Shown here: positions 1 to 14,300 of the stretch, in pieces
Layout: every line of letters begins with the position of its first letter
How positions within the stretch are numbered: the first letter of the stretch is position 1
Assembly (NCBI RefSeq): GCF_905147045.1
Contig: NC_065907.1
Span: 3,658,001-3,722,000 of the forward strand
Length of the DNA: 64,000 bases
Direction: 5' to 3'
Origin: Nymphalis io
Lineage: Eukaryota; Arthropoda; Insecta; Lepidoptera; Nymphalidae
Notes under the pieces: model-generated
What the model was told of the DNA's origin: nothing
The model's input: the letters and a program-made list of their open reading frames with translations, nothing else
Database searches by the model: none
Translations under genes and position numbers: made by a program

Positions 1-923
1 CTGTAGTTTCAAGTACCAAACGTTCAACTTTCATCTTATAAGTACAAAGTTGAGAACTTTGACGGTTTTACGATTATGAACGAGAATTTACTGGCTACCG
101 TTAACTTTAATAACTAGCGAAGATAGTTTCGAATAACATTACGTAAAAACCAAGCATAAGTGAATACTGGGCATGGTATATGATGTTCTACTTTGTCGTT
201 ATAATCAGGAATGATTAACAAAATAGCTTGGTTAATTGCGAAAAAATAGTTCAAAATGTACCTACACGGTCAACGAAGCGCATTTAACGATGTCGAAACT
301 CGAATGGATTTTTCCCGTTTATTTAGATAAAGAATTCGTACGAGTAAATGAAAATAAAAAAGCGACAATCCACTTCAAATGCGCCAAGTGAATAAAATAT
401 AGGAGCAAAAAAGCGGGAACAATGCGAGTGTCCAATTAAACAAAGCTCGCTCACGTCATCAAAAGGTGTTTCCCGAAGAACGTAACACACACATGCGTGA
501 TCAGCTGATTGCTCCGATTTTAACTCACACTACTGAGCGACTGTTAGAGAACATAAATAATGACGGCCCACCTAAATAGCTATACGTAACATCGTATAAT
601 TTGTATAAACGACCGGCCGACGGAATAATGTGCGATACGCCAGTTTTCACCGTTATAGGTTTTACGGCGTTCGAATTAAAGCGAACTGTTCGATTTGATG
701 TAGGCACTTAGGACATTTTATGATTAGGTGTCGCCGAGCGTGAGATCGCATTAAATAATCACTCTCATAAACACGCACACTCCCGATTGTTGTGCTCTAC
801 TATACCATTAAGAAAGTCGATTCTGAAATGTTTTTACGAAAGCATATTCTTAAAAGTTAAGATGAAAGCTGTTTCTATTCTTGTTAATGTTTACTATTTA
901 TTATGTAGGATTCAAATAAGTGT

Positions 924-967
924 AGTAAAATTGATACTAACGATTAATCGTTAGTATCAATTTTACT
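924..967. repeat. 44-bp perfect palindrome without spacer
   Basis: The left arm starts 'agtaaaattgatactaac' and the centre is 'cgattaatcg'. Every base from 924 to 967 pairs with its mirror position about 945.5. Confidence 0.95.
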
Positions 968-2189
968 TGGTACCGCTTCGCCTTTTTTTTCATTAATGTT
1001 TTCAATCTAATCGGTGTCTTTTGTAACAATGTAATTACTTTGCGATTAATCTGATCTGATCCGAGGCAAAATTAACAAAAGCGAAGGAACTGTGGATTTT
1101 GTTTTGTTATTGATTTTTATAATTACAATAGAAATTTTGATTTTATTACAAAGGGATCATTAAGTTTAAGTGTAATTTGGAGAAATCCAGTCCATATTAA
1201 CACTTCAACATAAATTACCTACATAAAGACAGCGATTAATGTTTACGTATATTTTTATCATTTTCTAAATGCCATGAAATTATAATCTGTGTGCGTGTGT
1301 GTGGTGCAAAATACGCCTCAACAAAAACAAAACAAGTTAGAGATTAATTGATATTAAAGATCTCATTATATCTCATTAAAAAAAATACATTTTTATAGAA
1401 AAAAACTACAAGCCGATTCGCAGTAGAACTGTGCGCAAATACGCCTATAATTTTACCGACGGCAAGAGAAATTCAGAAACTGAGAAGGAATGTCACGTTC
1501 GAAACGATTCCCATCGTAGATAAGTTAAAATTAATATTAAACTTCCAAAGTAATCTCTTTATACTTTATAAGTATAAGCAAATAAATTGTGATAAATAAG
1601 TAATAATTTAATTAAAAATAAAAAATATATTTAATATAAAATAAGAAATACCTAATTTTACTTTGTACGTGATACCCGAATTCAATTCAAACTTTCCAGC
1701 AGTCACCGGTCATATGATAATAAAAACAAACATCTAGTCACACTGTCACAAAATAGAATCCACGAGTATTGAGCTAACGCACACCAACGAGAAAGCGGTC
1801 GGATGTCACGCACACATGAGTGATACCGCGTTCCTGTACACGCACACAGGGGAGAATCGGCAATAGATAAGAATCGTCCCATTTTACAATAAGGAGTCGT
1901 GGCTGCGATTACTTACTGTGTTCGCAGGCAGCCTTATGATGACGGCCGTCTTGAATCCTTCTTGGAACAACACCGATACACAGATTAGAGTTGCACGCAC
2001 ATGCACTCTACACACACACACACTTGACGGAAAACGATAAGACTCGACAATGTAGAGTCGAGAGATAAGTTCGGAACGTAGAGCGAGCTCTTAATTTGAA
2101 CACGACGAGAAGAGTATTTATGGTGGGTAAGGGGTCTAGGGGAGTGCGAGCGACGGGCGACAGTCGTGTGGATATAACAGAAGTACGCT

Positions 2190-2420
2190 CGATTGCACTA
2201 GCGGTGCGCGCGTTTCAGTTGGCGCACAGCGACTGGCGCAGGCGAGGCGCGCGGTGCGGCGAAGCGGGCGGGCGAGCGATTTCACCGGGCTGATATTGCG
2301 ACGGCGGCACGTCGCTCGACTCCGGCCCATATGTATAGCTATGACGGAGCGAGGGCACGCCGCGCGCCGGCGAGTCGAGCGGGGGGTCGCACTATGCCAG
2401 CACTGCACGCACCCAATCGA
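2190..2420. promoter_or_regulatory. CpG-rich island in intron 4
   Basis: Abrupt GC-rich stretch dense in CG dinucleotides ('gcgaggcgcgcggtgcggcg', 'cacgccgcgcgccggcgag') within AT-rich intron. Overlapping open frames exist in several frames, as expected for GC-rich DNA, with no protein-like composition. Candidate intronic promoter or enhancer. Confidence 0.35.
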
Positions 2421-3368
2421 CTCTCCTACTCGACCAGTTATTTGTTCGCGCACATATTCGCCTTCTATGCCAACGTACATGGCAAATCAGCTTAGTTCTG
2501 CTATGGCTTTGCTTTAAACGATACGTTTAATTAATACAAAACTGTAATATTTATCTTTATTTACTTGTTTATATTTCTTATCGATACTTATTTATGATAC
2601 ACAGTTAACTGTAGTATTGTTGTATAAACAATAACACTTAATCAAATCGGATATACATCTTATCATGGTTGTAGGAACAAATAAACTCCCGTGTCAAGTA
2701 ATTAGTCATAATAACAATAAGACAAACATGTAGTTCTATATACAACGGTTCGTAATGAGCCTCAACAGGAAACGTGAGAGATCAATAAGCCACTAACGCC
2801 TAGCCTAGTAACAAATTAATTAGGCAATATTGATCGGTTTGTGTGCGGTTGTCATATAAATACATCTATCAATATAATGTTATGCATCTCATTACAGTTG
2901 CGGTACATAGTAATGGCCTATTGGGAATGCGGGTCAATTGCATTTGCGCACTGAAGCTTCGGTTCTTGTACTGGTAATAAAACTTAAAAGTCAAGAAAAA
3001 ATATATACAAAAATTCAACAAATATGTGCAATAATACGAAGGGCATCATACGATATCTTGAATTATAGCAAAATAAAAAATAGCAGACGTGAAATAAGAG
3101 CTTGCGCAGTTAAGAATGAGGTAAGAAAGATAAAAAATCTAAATAATGCGAGGCTTAAAGGCCGGCGCCATTGCGGCGCCTTAAGGATATGGAACAAAAG
3201 ACGCCTAACGGTCTGCGCGCGAGTTTATACTGATCCACATATTAATCGATAAATTTTAATATTACATCAAGGTCGAAAAATTGATAACTGAATTCATAAA
3301 ACAATCTTTTGAAGGGCGTTTTTTTTTCTATATGTAGTCACTGTATAAGTACTATCTGCATTTTAAGT

Positions 3369-3490
3369 GAGTTGTATGAATCATTTACGAAAATTAAGAA
3401 TATTTAAAAGATTTAAGTATGTATTAATTGAGTTGTATGAATCATTTACGAAAATTAAGAAGATTTACAAGATTTAAGTATGTATTAATG
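3369..3490. repeat. Tandem duplication of a 61-bp unit
   Basis: Unit 1 (3369-3429) and unit 2 (3430-3490) both start 'gagttgtatgaatcatttac', continue 'gaaaattaaga' and end 'gatttaagtatgtattaat'. They differ at only a few positions. The high identity points to a recent duplication. Confidence 0.9.
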
Positions 3491-6400
3491 ATGATGTATG
3501 ATATTTATTTATAATTTCAAACCGTTGTTCGAATTACGATTATAGCGATTTTATCAAACAAACCAATTACTATATTAAAAGTTAAAACTAACAAATTTCG
3601 CCCATATCCAAGTTAAATTGAAACAAAATATGCAGAAGAATTGAAGCTGCTCTGGCACGGCGGATTAATCGTAATTTTTCAATATAGAAACCTGTTCTCT
3701 AAGAGCCGAGTGGAAGGCAGTAGGGTGTTGCGAGAGCGGGCGCTTCTCAAAATAAAAGAAATATGTTTTAGTAGGTTAGCGAGCGTGTTTACGGGCAGAT
3801 TCCTCTGATGCGATTATGCTGCTATCAGTTACATAAGATCATGTAGCAATTATAATTTATTCCGTGGCAGGCGATATAACAAATGTCTGTCTTTCACAGA
3901 TACTTCATGTAAATGTGGCTAGAGGGTAGAAAGAGTAGTTAATTTTAAATAAACGTTATATTCTATACGTTGGAATTTTTTAAACTTCGATAGAGCTCTA
4001 CGATTTAAATATAAAGCGAGCTCGTGACGCCATCTGTCGGACGGCCAGCGCAGTTCGGACCGGATGCTCGACCAGTTTCGTATGACACCGAACACCTGCA
4101 AGCACTCGCCTACCGAGCCACTATCGCGTCAACTTATAACGTTGCATACACGACACTAACCTTGTTCATGTACGTAAAAGGAAAATAATAAATGGCCGTC
4201 GTATTAAAAGATTCAACGTATTAAAACGTTGTAGTTGAAAGAGACTCATCGACGTTCGTGATCGAATTCCTTTATATTCATCGGGGCATCTTCGGTGAGA
4301 CAATAAAGTTACGTAAGGAAACGCAAGACGCGTCAATGGCATTTCGACCCTGCCTCCGTTCTCGTCACTGACCCACATTACTCACATACACAATCACAAT
4401 TCCGGTGTAATAAGTTTATTTGTTATTACATCATTACCAACCGTTGCCGTGCTGACTGCTACGTATTGTTTGTTTGATACCAGATATAATTATTACATTA
4501 CATGTAACTGTATACGTCTATATTGGAATATATATTTCAGAGTCGAATTGATCGAGTGTATTTAACACGTAGATATTAATTGAAGGTCGTAGAAATCCGG
4601 GCATGGCACCACAGAATTTTGATGTGATTTTATGAATTCACCACGTTCTCGGCTGTGACGGAAAACATCCTAAGATACCTTATGAATTACCTTCATACGT
4701 AGAATGAAATTTGACCATACGGCATATGTATAAATCAAGCTGCACTTGAACAGTGTTGTGTAATAGCTTCAAACCGTGTCCTTAAGAGAACTAGAGGCAT
4801 ATATAGGAGAGGAAACAAATAATAAACATTTTTATATTCGTATTTGATAACATAAGAGGTATGCTGAATACAAATTTAATAATTTATTGAGTTTGCTCCG
4901 TCAAACATTTAAATACAAGTATCCTTGTTTTTTTTTCTGTACATCCGACAACGTTTATACAAGAATTCAAACCCGAGCAGTGAAAAAGACATTCAAAACA
5001 TTAAATACATTTAATTTTTATATAAATACTACTATAGAGATAGATGACTTGCAAACTATTTTTGCTAGAAAGGTGCTCTACCTTATATATCTTCACTTAC
5101 TTCATAGTAATAATTTATTCTCGTTCATTTTTTTTACTTTTTTTTTTTAAATCGTTTTAAACTCACTTAAAATACATAGGTGTCATGATAAATAAATACA
5201 TTTAGGATCATTCGCATAATAATGTAATTACGTTACATGCCCGCGTTAAACGAGATGCGTAAGATAGCAAAATTAACGTACAAATTCGCCAAGTACCTGT
5301 GGCATTGACAAGGTTGCACAAGATAAGAATAAAAATAGCCACATCATGTAGCGTCTCTTAAACACGTGACTATTATTTATAGTAGCGTCAAATGTTGAAC
5401 ACTGAATGAACTTTTCTTTTCGTGAGAAATGGCCGTGTGTGCGTGTCCCGGTGTCAATGTAGGCCACTGTCAAGGTCGAATGTTTAATATAAAGTCTGGC
5501 GTCGGGACATTAAAATGGTCGGCCCCTCCCTTAGACCCCCTTATCCCCGGCCCGGGCGGCGGTCGCAATCGTTGCAACTCGTTATTTATTATCTAAAGGC
5601 AGCCAGCCCCCCTCTCTCTCAAGATGCTACCAAGCTTCTCAACCTACAGACCTAAGTATTAAAAAAGGCAATTACAAAAGCGCGCTTATCAGAGCCGCAT
5701 TGTGTCGGGGGCCAGAAACAGCTGATACGATAACATAAATACATCCCTGACCTATTCTACGTGTGACGAAGCCAGCGTCGGCTGATTACTAACATTGAGG
5801 TAGATAAATGAAAATTATAGGCGTGACAACGACTATCAGAACACGGTAAACGAACGAGTTGAATGACACTATAGATTTAGTGGAGTAATCGATTGCTTAG
5901 GTCGTAAATATTCGATTCGACTTATGTTATTGCATAGGATTTTGAATGCGATAAGTTCGCAAACCTTAATAGTATGTAAAAGAGCTAAACAAATTCGCGA
6001 CGTCGCGCGTTGGTCGACGCATCGTAAAGCGTGCTCCCGAGAAACTTGGAACTCTCACTTTCGTACAAGAAAGGCTTGGTGGCTGTGCCTTTACAAGTTC
6101 ACTATAAATACACAAACAACTAATACGAAACAGCTATGAGTCGAGCGTGACATTCACCCTCACACCCGCTCCAACGTGATACGCCGTTGTTTCAACAAAA
6201 TACTGATTAATCTTTGATGAGTAGTGTTGCTTTTATTTGTTGCTTATATTAATGCGATCGTTTAGAAATCTTTATGAATGCACTGTGTTTACCCTAGTTT
6301 TAAACTTTCTATATTTATTATGGAATTAGTTAATGAGACTTTTGTGATATTTATTATCTACAGTCATTAAAATATTATTGTTATTAATATACTTTTATAT

Positions 6401-6957
6401 ATTTTTTTAATAATAGGACACGCATTAGTGCAAGTTATTATATAGTGGCTGTTTATGGCCGAATTGAATAATAGAGAAACCAAATTTAATTATCCGATGA
6501 TTTTAAAATATAAGTTTCGTAAATGAGTATGTATATTTTAACACAAACAAAAATCCGTAATAATCAAATCGTCTAGTAAATGTTGGGGTTTCCCCGTTGG
6601 AGAGCTGCCAAAATCGAGGGGGCATCTTAAAATAAATTTCGGATTATAAAATTCGTTAATGACGCGATTATATTTGGCAGGTTTATTTACAGAAAATGAA
6701 AACTATTTATAAAAACAGAAACTAACACAAATAACCAACACGCTATAGAGATGGAATAATTAAAAAAAATAACAGATTGACAAACCTATGACAAACATAT
6801 TTTTGTACTTGTGTATATAGAACATTTTCCTGATCTTAAACCTTAATTAAATATAGAGAAACTTAGTAATGGTTTGATGTGCTATAACGTGAGTAAACTT
6901 ATCGATTTTCTAGTTCAACGACCACATCTAAACTTCAATGAAAGTATTATATAAAAA

Positions 6958-7080
6958 CTCATCTTCCGCCCGCGGCTTTGCCCGCATGGAATTAGGTTAT
7001 ACGGCGCCCCACACGAACTGCTTAAAAACTGGTTAAAAAGTGTGTATCATACGTATATGTTGTTACAAGACTCAAAGAAA
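6958..7080. repeat. Possible interspersed repeat fragment
   Basis: 'cccgcggctttgcccgcatg' is a phrase common in lepidopteran repeats. It is embedded in AT-rich DNA, and no boundaries are visible. Confidence 0.3.
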
Positions 7081-7494
7081 CTAATATCCAAAATCTAAAT
7101 CGTATAACCGAAGGCAGCTTTAGGATACGACGAAGACACTTGCGTACTAATATAAACATATTCAATTATAATATTTGTGTCATGTGATTTTATGAAGCTG
7201 AGAGAAATTATATTAAATTTGGGGTATTCAATATAAATGTCTCCAATGAATCCTCTCACGTACCGTTCAGACTTATTGAGTTAGACATTTAATATAAATA
7301 TAATACTCTTGCATAGACCCCTTTCCTTATGGTAGAATATCTATCTTAGTTCAGCGATATTGGTGTAAAAATCTTACTTAAAATGATCGCCCTGCAAACT
7401 CTACCGTTGTATAATGTACCTATAACGCATAATTAAGATTTTCCCAATCTATTATCCGATTTATACTATATTTACAAACAAATAAATTTAAAGT

Positions 7495-7506
7495 CCCCCC
7501 CCCCCC
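7495..7506. repeat. Run of 12 C
   Basis: Homopolymer of twelve C followed by GGG in otherwise AT-rich DNA. The length may be a sequencing or assembly uncertainty. Confidence 0.9.
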
Positions 7507-8287
7507 GGGTTATATACATACACACATTCTGTATGTAAAGTCACCACTGAAATTAATAATTTATGTATGAATCCACTCATATACAAATCAACATCACTCT
7601 ATCCACATATCCATTATGTATCTATCCATTATAAACTCTTCCACCAATATGAGAACCCATCTAAGTATATATCATTATTACCTATACACGTTAATATGAA
7701 TTTAATATTAAAATAAAAAGTGTAATTTTTTACCTGTCTCGTTAAAAGCTAAAAATGGTAACTTAACGAAACTTGACTTGTGACTTAACTTAATAAAAGA
7801 CAGATAGGTCGGGAGGAATTTTCAATATACATTTTTAAAATAGGAAATCTTACAAACAGCGTTATTGTGTAACTGTTATAGTTTTGGCAGCGTTTGCAAG
7901 GAAACGGGCCGGTCCGACAATTTTTCCCCATTTGCGTTGACATAATAAGCTATATCTCAAAGTATGCAGCATATTATATACATCCTCTCTAGTAGTAGTA
8001 AAAAGTTCAGGAAATTTCATCTATTTATGATTGAATATTCAGTATATATTTGGAGATTAAGAAAATAAAAAAAGAAACTTTGTTTTGAAGTTTTGACGAC
8101 TAAATTTTTTTATTCGACCGATGAAAAAAAATCCTTTGGACAGCGATATCTGCTCTGCCTTGGTCAGTAAATCAGTATCTTCTTTTAATATATCCAAAAG
8201 ATCTGTCTCAGCTTTTTAACCACTACAACAAATATAATGAATCAAATAAATCTATTTATAGAGGCAATAAGTTATATAAATAAGCGC

Positions 8288-8360
8288 AGTAACAGCCTGT
8301 GAATGTCCCACTGCTGGGCTAAGGTCTCCTCTCCCTTTTTGAGGATAAGGAAGGTCCCTT
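8288..8360 (-). mobile_element. SINE 3' fragment (Metulj-like)
   Basis: Plus strand 'cagcctgtgaatgtcccactgctgggct' followed by 'aaggtctcctctccc' equals the reverse complement of the SINE 3' end. The 5' part is absent, so this is a 5'-truncated or eroded copy. Confidence 0.7.
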
Positions 8361-11300
8361 TTTACCTATGCTTATATTATATATATATATATATAGTTTT
8401 ATAATTAGTGCTTATGATATTCCGCCATGTGTAAAAGTCCCAGTGAAGCAACGAGATGAAATAAACTTGAAACCCCAAGGGAAGGTTTTTTGTTAGCGAT
8501 GGATCAAATATTTGTAATGCAAATATGCAAAATATTTCTATTATTTTTAGAAGTTTCACAATAAGTGTCAATTTATATTTAAATAATATAATAATAATTC
8601 AAATGCACGTTCCTGTGAATGTGTCTATATAACGTAAGCAGACTTACAACCTTAAAACTTAAAAACAAGCTTTAAACAAGCGGACGAATATCTTTTCGTC
8701 AGGTATAAAATATTTTATTACAGTAACAAGAAATAACAAAGTTATTATTAAATCAAGAACAAGTATAAATGCTTAAAATTATAAAATTTTAATAGAAGAA
8801 ATTTAAAGATTAAAAAAATAAATAATTTTATCAAACAAAAATGCTTAAAACAAGTTTTAGTTCTAACTTAAATAGGAAGATATTTCTGTCTTCGTAGCAT
8901 AAAATTAATTGCCTTTATATAGTACTTAATTAGAACACTTTATTTTTAAACATAATTTTGTATCCTAATGTATAATTATAAATCGTATAAGCTGAAATAT
9001 CTTTATGTAAACAAACTTATTCTAAATTTAATAAATTAATCTATATTTTTTTTACAAAGCTTGAAGCTTGAGCAGAAACTACGAATCCGATTTAAATAAT
9101 TTTATTTGCGTTAGATATATTTAAGAATTTTATCGGTAATAAACTCCACATTAACAAAACATATTTCATAATTCACATAAACAAAAACTTATGTGAATTG
9201 TATGAAATAGACGTGTAAAATCCAAGTTTAACACGGGTATAACCGCGGAGCTGGCTATTAACAATATAAAAAATGTGTTCAACTAATTAGTCTTATAATA
9301 TTAGTATGTAATGTAAGTATAGTTGAATAATATGTTAAAGTTTTAAACCTTTATTCTTAAGGCCTTCCGAGATGATCACTTGAAATAAGCATTGACTTTG
9401 ACTTGAGTCGGATAAGTACATATATAGCAATGTTTGCTCGGAACTCAAGTCAAACCTCCATGTAATTTATATTGATTGACACTTGATGTGAAATTATATT
9501 TATTTGCTTAGAACAATAATTTCAAGTGAATCTTTGATCATATATGAACGTAAAGTAAATGTCAAATGGGTGCCAATTGTAGTTGCAGAAGAGCGTCACT
9601 TTTTGCTCTATTCATGTCTATTGACATTATTGGTCTTAGGGTTTCGTTAGCATATATTTGTCACGATGAAACATAAAAAGCGCATCGCTGTTCGCTTCAA
9701 GAATGCACACGTTTGTTCAGCATGAAGTGCGACTAGGTATGCGTTGGACGGTCACGAAGCAAACGCGAGGCGTGCTCGTTCATCGCAATCAAATGACATC
9801 ATCCTGCCGTGAATACGATTCACTTGTTGAATATTGATCCCGAACCTAACCAACCCCTAATCTATTACATGGTTTATATTTAGAAAATCTATATATTATA
9901 CTATAGCAGAGTATGCAAACGTTTCTAGTTCTGCTTTTCGTCAAAGTCTAAATTAAAGTTTTTAATTCATTTAATTGAACTGACTTTGTATCGTTATTTG
10001 TTCACTTACATAGCAATTAAACGTTTTGTTTACAATTTAATTTATCATGTGTCCAATAATGTTAGTGTTGAAACGTGCGATGTCCCATTAAAGGCAGCGT
10101 CGGAAATGTCGACAAAACCTTTAATTAGAGGAACTACATTGTCCGGAATGAACGTTTGTTACGTTCTAACCTGACATGACGTAAATTAGACAATATGAAG
10201 TTAGGGGCCAGGTTAGTGCCGGTCGGGAATTGCGGACGGCTCGCAAAACGTCACAAACAGGCTCTTGATTGATGGCTGCGGTGACACTCGTTGCGTCAGA
10301 CGTAGGTCGAGGGGTCAATGCCAGAGTTATCATAATAACCACGAGAAAAGAATGAAATTTTTAGTCTATCGAATCTACTATTTGCCGCATTTTAAGAAAC
10401 CCAATCAAGACGAAAAGACAATTTTGAATCGTCATATTACAGGGTTAAATTGAAACTAAAGCAACCACCGTTTCAAAATATTGATCATATCGAGAAAAAA
10501 CGATAAGAAACTTTGTAGTTACTCTTGTTACACCAATCAAATGACATGAGTGTAATAAATAAACATAATGCTATATATATATATATATTTATATTTATTT
10601 AATTTAACATGTAGTTTTAATTTCATTAGTACTGTATAACATTGTATGTGTCTAATTATAGTCATGTCCAGAATGTTAAATTATCATAACAAATGTTTAT
10701 TAAATTGCATCTGCATTCCTTTTTTATTTTCCTCTTCCATATTTTATAAATGTTTCTAATGATAAAAAGGCACCCCCACCCCCGCACACATTCTTTTACT
10801 ACTTAACATTTGCACAAACACGGCGTATTTTAAAACGGCTCTCTTCCAGAGAGATTGATACTTGAATATTACTGGGAAATGGAAGCGCAATCGATGCTTA
10901 CATTGTTTAGTTTATGAAAATTCATGAACAAGTAAGGTTGGACGGTCTCCGGTTACGACCACCCGGAACGGTGACTGTTCGGCCCCATTTCGAATACGTG
11001 GGGTCGCCATAAAACGGTTCCTTTTACGACAACGGCAGAGAACACATACACATTAGAGTAGGCATTCTAAAACAATAACGATCCAGCGAGGGCCCGCGAT
11101 AGGATCCTCTTTGATGTCACAAACGGCCCTTGTCGACACAATACGCCGTCACGTAAATATATTTTGCCCCACCTGTTCGCACCTTAATGTTATTAACTAC
11201 CATAAAAGTTATATCTCGCTGTCTACCCTACTGACTGTTATCTAATGAGAATCCATATTGCAGGGTACGGGCTCGCGTTATTATTGGACCATCGGTTTTC

Positions 11301-14300
11301 TTGAGGGATTAAAGTCGTTTTATAAGCAAAACTTTTACATAAAATTGTTTGCTAAGAAGGAAATGGTAGGCACATTTGTTAGATGAGGTTATCATAATAT
11401 ATACGTAGTGAGCATTCGTGCAATAGGGTTTTGAATAATCTTTACAATACGTATAAGGTTTAATATCATTCTATGGATATACTGATAAAACTTAACGTCG
11501 CATATTCGTTATAACCCCTCTTTGCGAACAATGTATGAAGTTTAGCGTAAGCCTGTAATAATCTGCAAGTTAGCTTAGGTTGATGGATAAACGTTGGTGT
11601 ATGTATGAACGAAATATGGTAATGCAGACATTATTAAAGCGTGTACTCGTGCAGTTAGCTAACAAAGTAACCGCAGAGGCGACAGAGCACGCTTACTCTA
11701 CACGAGCTCGGCGGCTCGGCCACGTACTTTAGCGGTTCATTGCGGCTCTCTTAATATTTCGTTCTACATAACTTGTAATGGTTCTACAACTCGTTAGTCA
11801 GGAAAACGCAACACGTTCTGTTATGACACTATATGACAGCGCTTGGTTGAAAATTAATTACTTCGCATTTACAGTTCCGATTGTGACTCACGTGAGGATC
11901 CGGTAACAGGAAAACTACATTTTTAACTTGTTAAAGGAAATTACTGAACAAACTTCGTTTTAATTTAAATGGACTCGATACAGTGTTGTATGTAAATCAA
12001 GATAGCGAATCGATTTCGTGAATATGGATGGCTATTAAGAAACGATTCGTATGGTTGCGGGACGGGTCCGGTTTACAACCTCGTTACCGGCGATCCAAGG
12101 TTTTTACAACGCGATTATACCGCCCACTTTGCTCGACCTACGCACCCAGTAATTGGGGTAAATCTTTTTATTAGGGACCCGCTACATCCCGTATAAACAT
12201 TTATACGACTATCTGAATTTCGAAATAAAACCTTATTTAACAGGTGATTTCAATTGAAATTTTAATCGAAACAAACAATAATTATCTATCAAAATAATAA
12301 TTGGATGCATTCATCATTCGAAATATTTCATAAATACAATACTTTGTAATTAATGCATTAGTGCTTTTTGACGTATTTTCGGCGGGAAACAACACGAGAA
12401 TGCTTTATCTGTTTTTGGAGCGGTATCAATTATTAAAATGCAAGTATAACGAGTGCCCGACCACATTTCGTTCGCGTTCGGCCTCGCGGCGCATTATCGA
12501 AATCGGACCGCAATAATTACATTCGAGCTGAATGCGGCCGGCCACTCCATCCATGTCCGAGCGACTGACCAAATAAAATATACGCCCGCGATAAACTTAT
12601 CATCGAGGGATTCATTATTCGTCACGTTAAAAAGAACTCTTTTGAAACTACTTGCCCGTTCATTTAATGTTATCAATCCGTAATAAATATCAATACACTT
12701 ACGAGTCATTCCGTTCTCAACCATCATAATGACATAACTAAATAAAGACAAAACTCAACTATAGCTACGGCTAGATAACGTATGTAAGTGCATATATTTA
12801 AAAAACTATTACTAATATTTTTAGTAGTATTTATAAATTGGTCCTAGCCATAGTCACTGATACAGAAAAAATATATTCTAAAACACAAAGAGAATGTTTC
12901 AAAAGAAACCTTCAATGTAACTATCAGCTGGCAACGTATTTCATTTAGTGGAATATATTATCGATGACACAGACCGTTTCATTCGGAACGGTAAATAATC
13001 TAAATGTATTCGACTACACGATGACATTTCATCTAAAAATTTTGGGATAAGAATTTTTGTTTTGTTTTTGCAAAGCGGTCGCCGGTCGCCTGTCGGCTGA
13101 TTACGTACTCTACCGTCATTCATTTGCGTCTACACCGCTCTACTCAATCTCGTTTATTATGAACGTGCAGCGAGCGGCCCTGTCTCCCGCATTTTACATT
13201 GGTACATTTTGCTACGTAAAATGCTTTTAGTGTTACTGTTACGTAAGTTTTTATAGACATTATTACCGTGCCATGTTTAAGGGAATTACGGCCATAATGA
13301 ACGTAATACTGACTACCGAATTCATTCGATGCACTTTAGTGGAACAATTATTTTTAATAAACTCTATTTAACATTTAACTATACATTACGCTAGGAATAT
13401 TTTCTGACATTATTATGCCCCTAGTGTCTTGTATGTAACAATGAACTCTTACGTAAGCTTTTTTTTTCTTCTATTATATATCTTCCCGCACATTTGAAGC
13501 AATTACAACACGACGTAGTAGGGTGCATTCGTGACATTAATGAATAGCATTGTAAAAAGACATTCTTATAAAACCCCCCTCCCGTTTCTAGGATGCATAA
13601 TATTTCTTTTGAGCTGTCATTCACCGCCCGACGTATAGTTGCATAAATAAATAATTCGAATCGGACCCTTCTCGACCTCAACTCGTTACTTGAATTGAAT
13701 GACTTGCTTAAGATTTCAGAAAGTATATCGAAGAGAAAATTATATTTATTGCAGAATAACTTTATCGTCAAATTGACATGTTGGTTTTAATAGTAAATTC
13801 AGTATTTATTCTAACCCACATCTTAAAGCAAAGACTTAAAAAAAATGCTACATTAGGCAAAATATGTATTAAATATATCTTGAGTAAAGTTCTCAAACCG
13901 TAAAATCTCGTTGGAATTATGGAGGAGTATAAAAAGTTAATAAAATACTCCGGCGAAATTTCGTTCAAAACAGAAACGCGAGGGTCGACGACTCGGCAGT
14001 GGGCCGCGCTCACTCGCTACAGTAGAAAGGAGCGGTCCCCTCGATTTCGGCAGAACGTTCGGTACATTCATTACAAAAAGCGACACATAGCCCGGGCCCC
14101 GGTTTTATAATTCTACTCATTTGGTTTCCCCCGAACGAGTCGCGAGACAACGCGCTCGGCTAACTGTATCAATCAACATCAAACAAACTCGCTCTATCTT
14201 TACAAATATCGTTCGCTAGGGCTGGAAATGAAATTCTATTTTATTAGTTAAAATATTATACGACTAGAACCAACAAAAAATTAAAGCACTTCGAAAATGG

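Noticed and set aside
2136..2480. 114-codon minus-strand open frame in the CpG-rich island
   Set aside because: Arg/Ala/Pro-rich reading of GC-rich DNA with similar frames on the opposite strand. No conserved-looking segment.
9370..9410. 'gcattgactttgacttgag' as a LINE 3' tail
   Set aside because: Resembles tails of some insect LINEs, but no adjoining coding or UTR homology was found.
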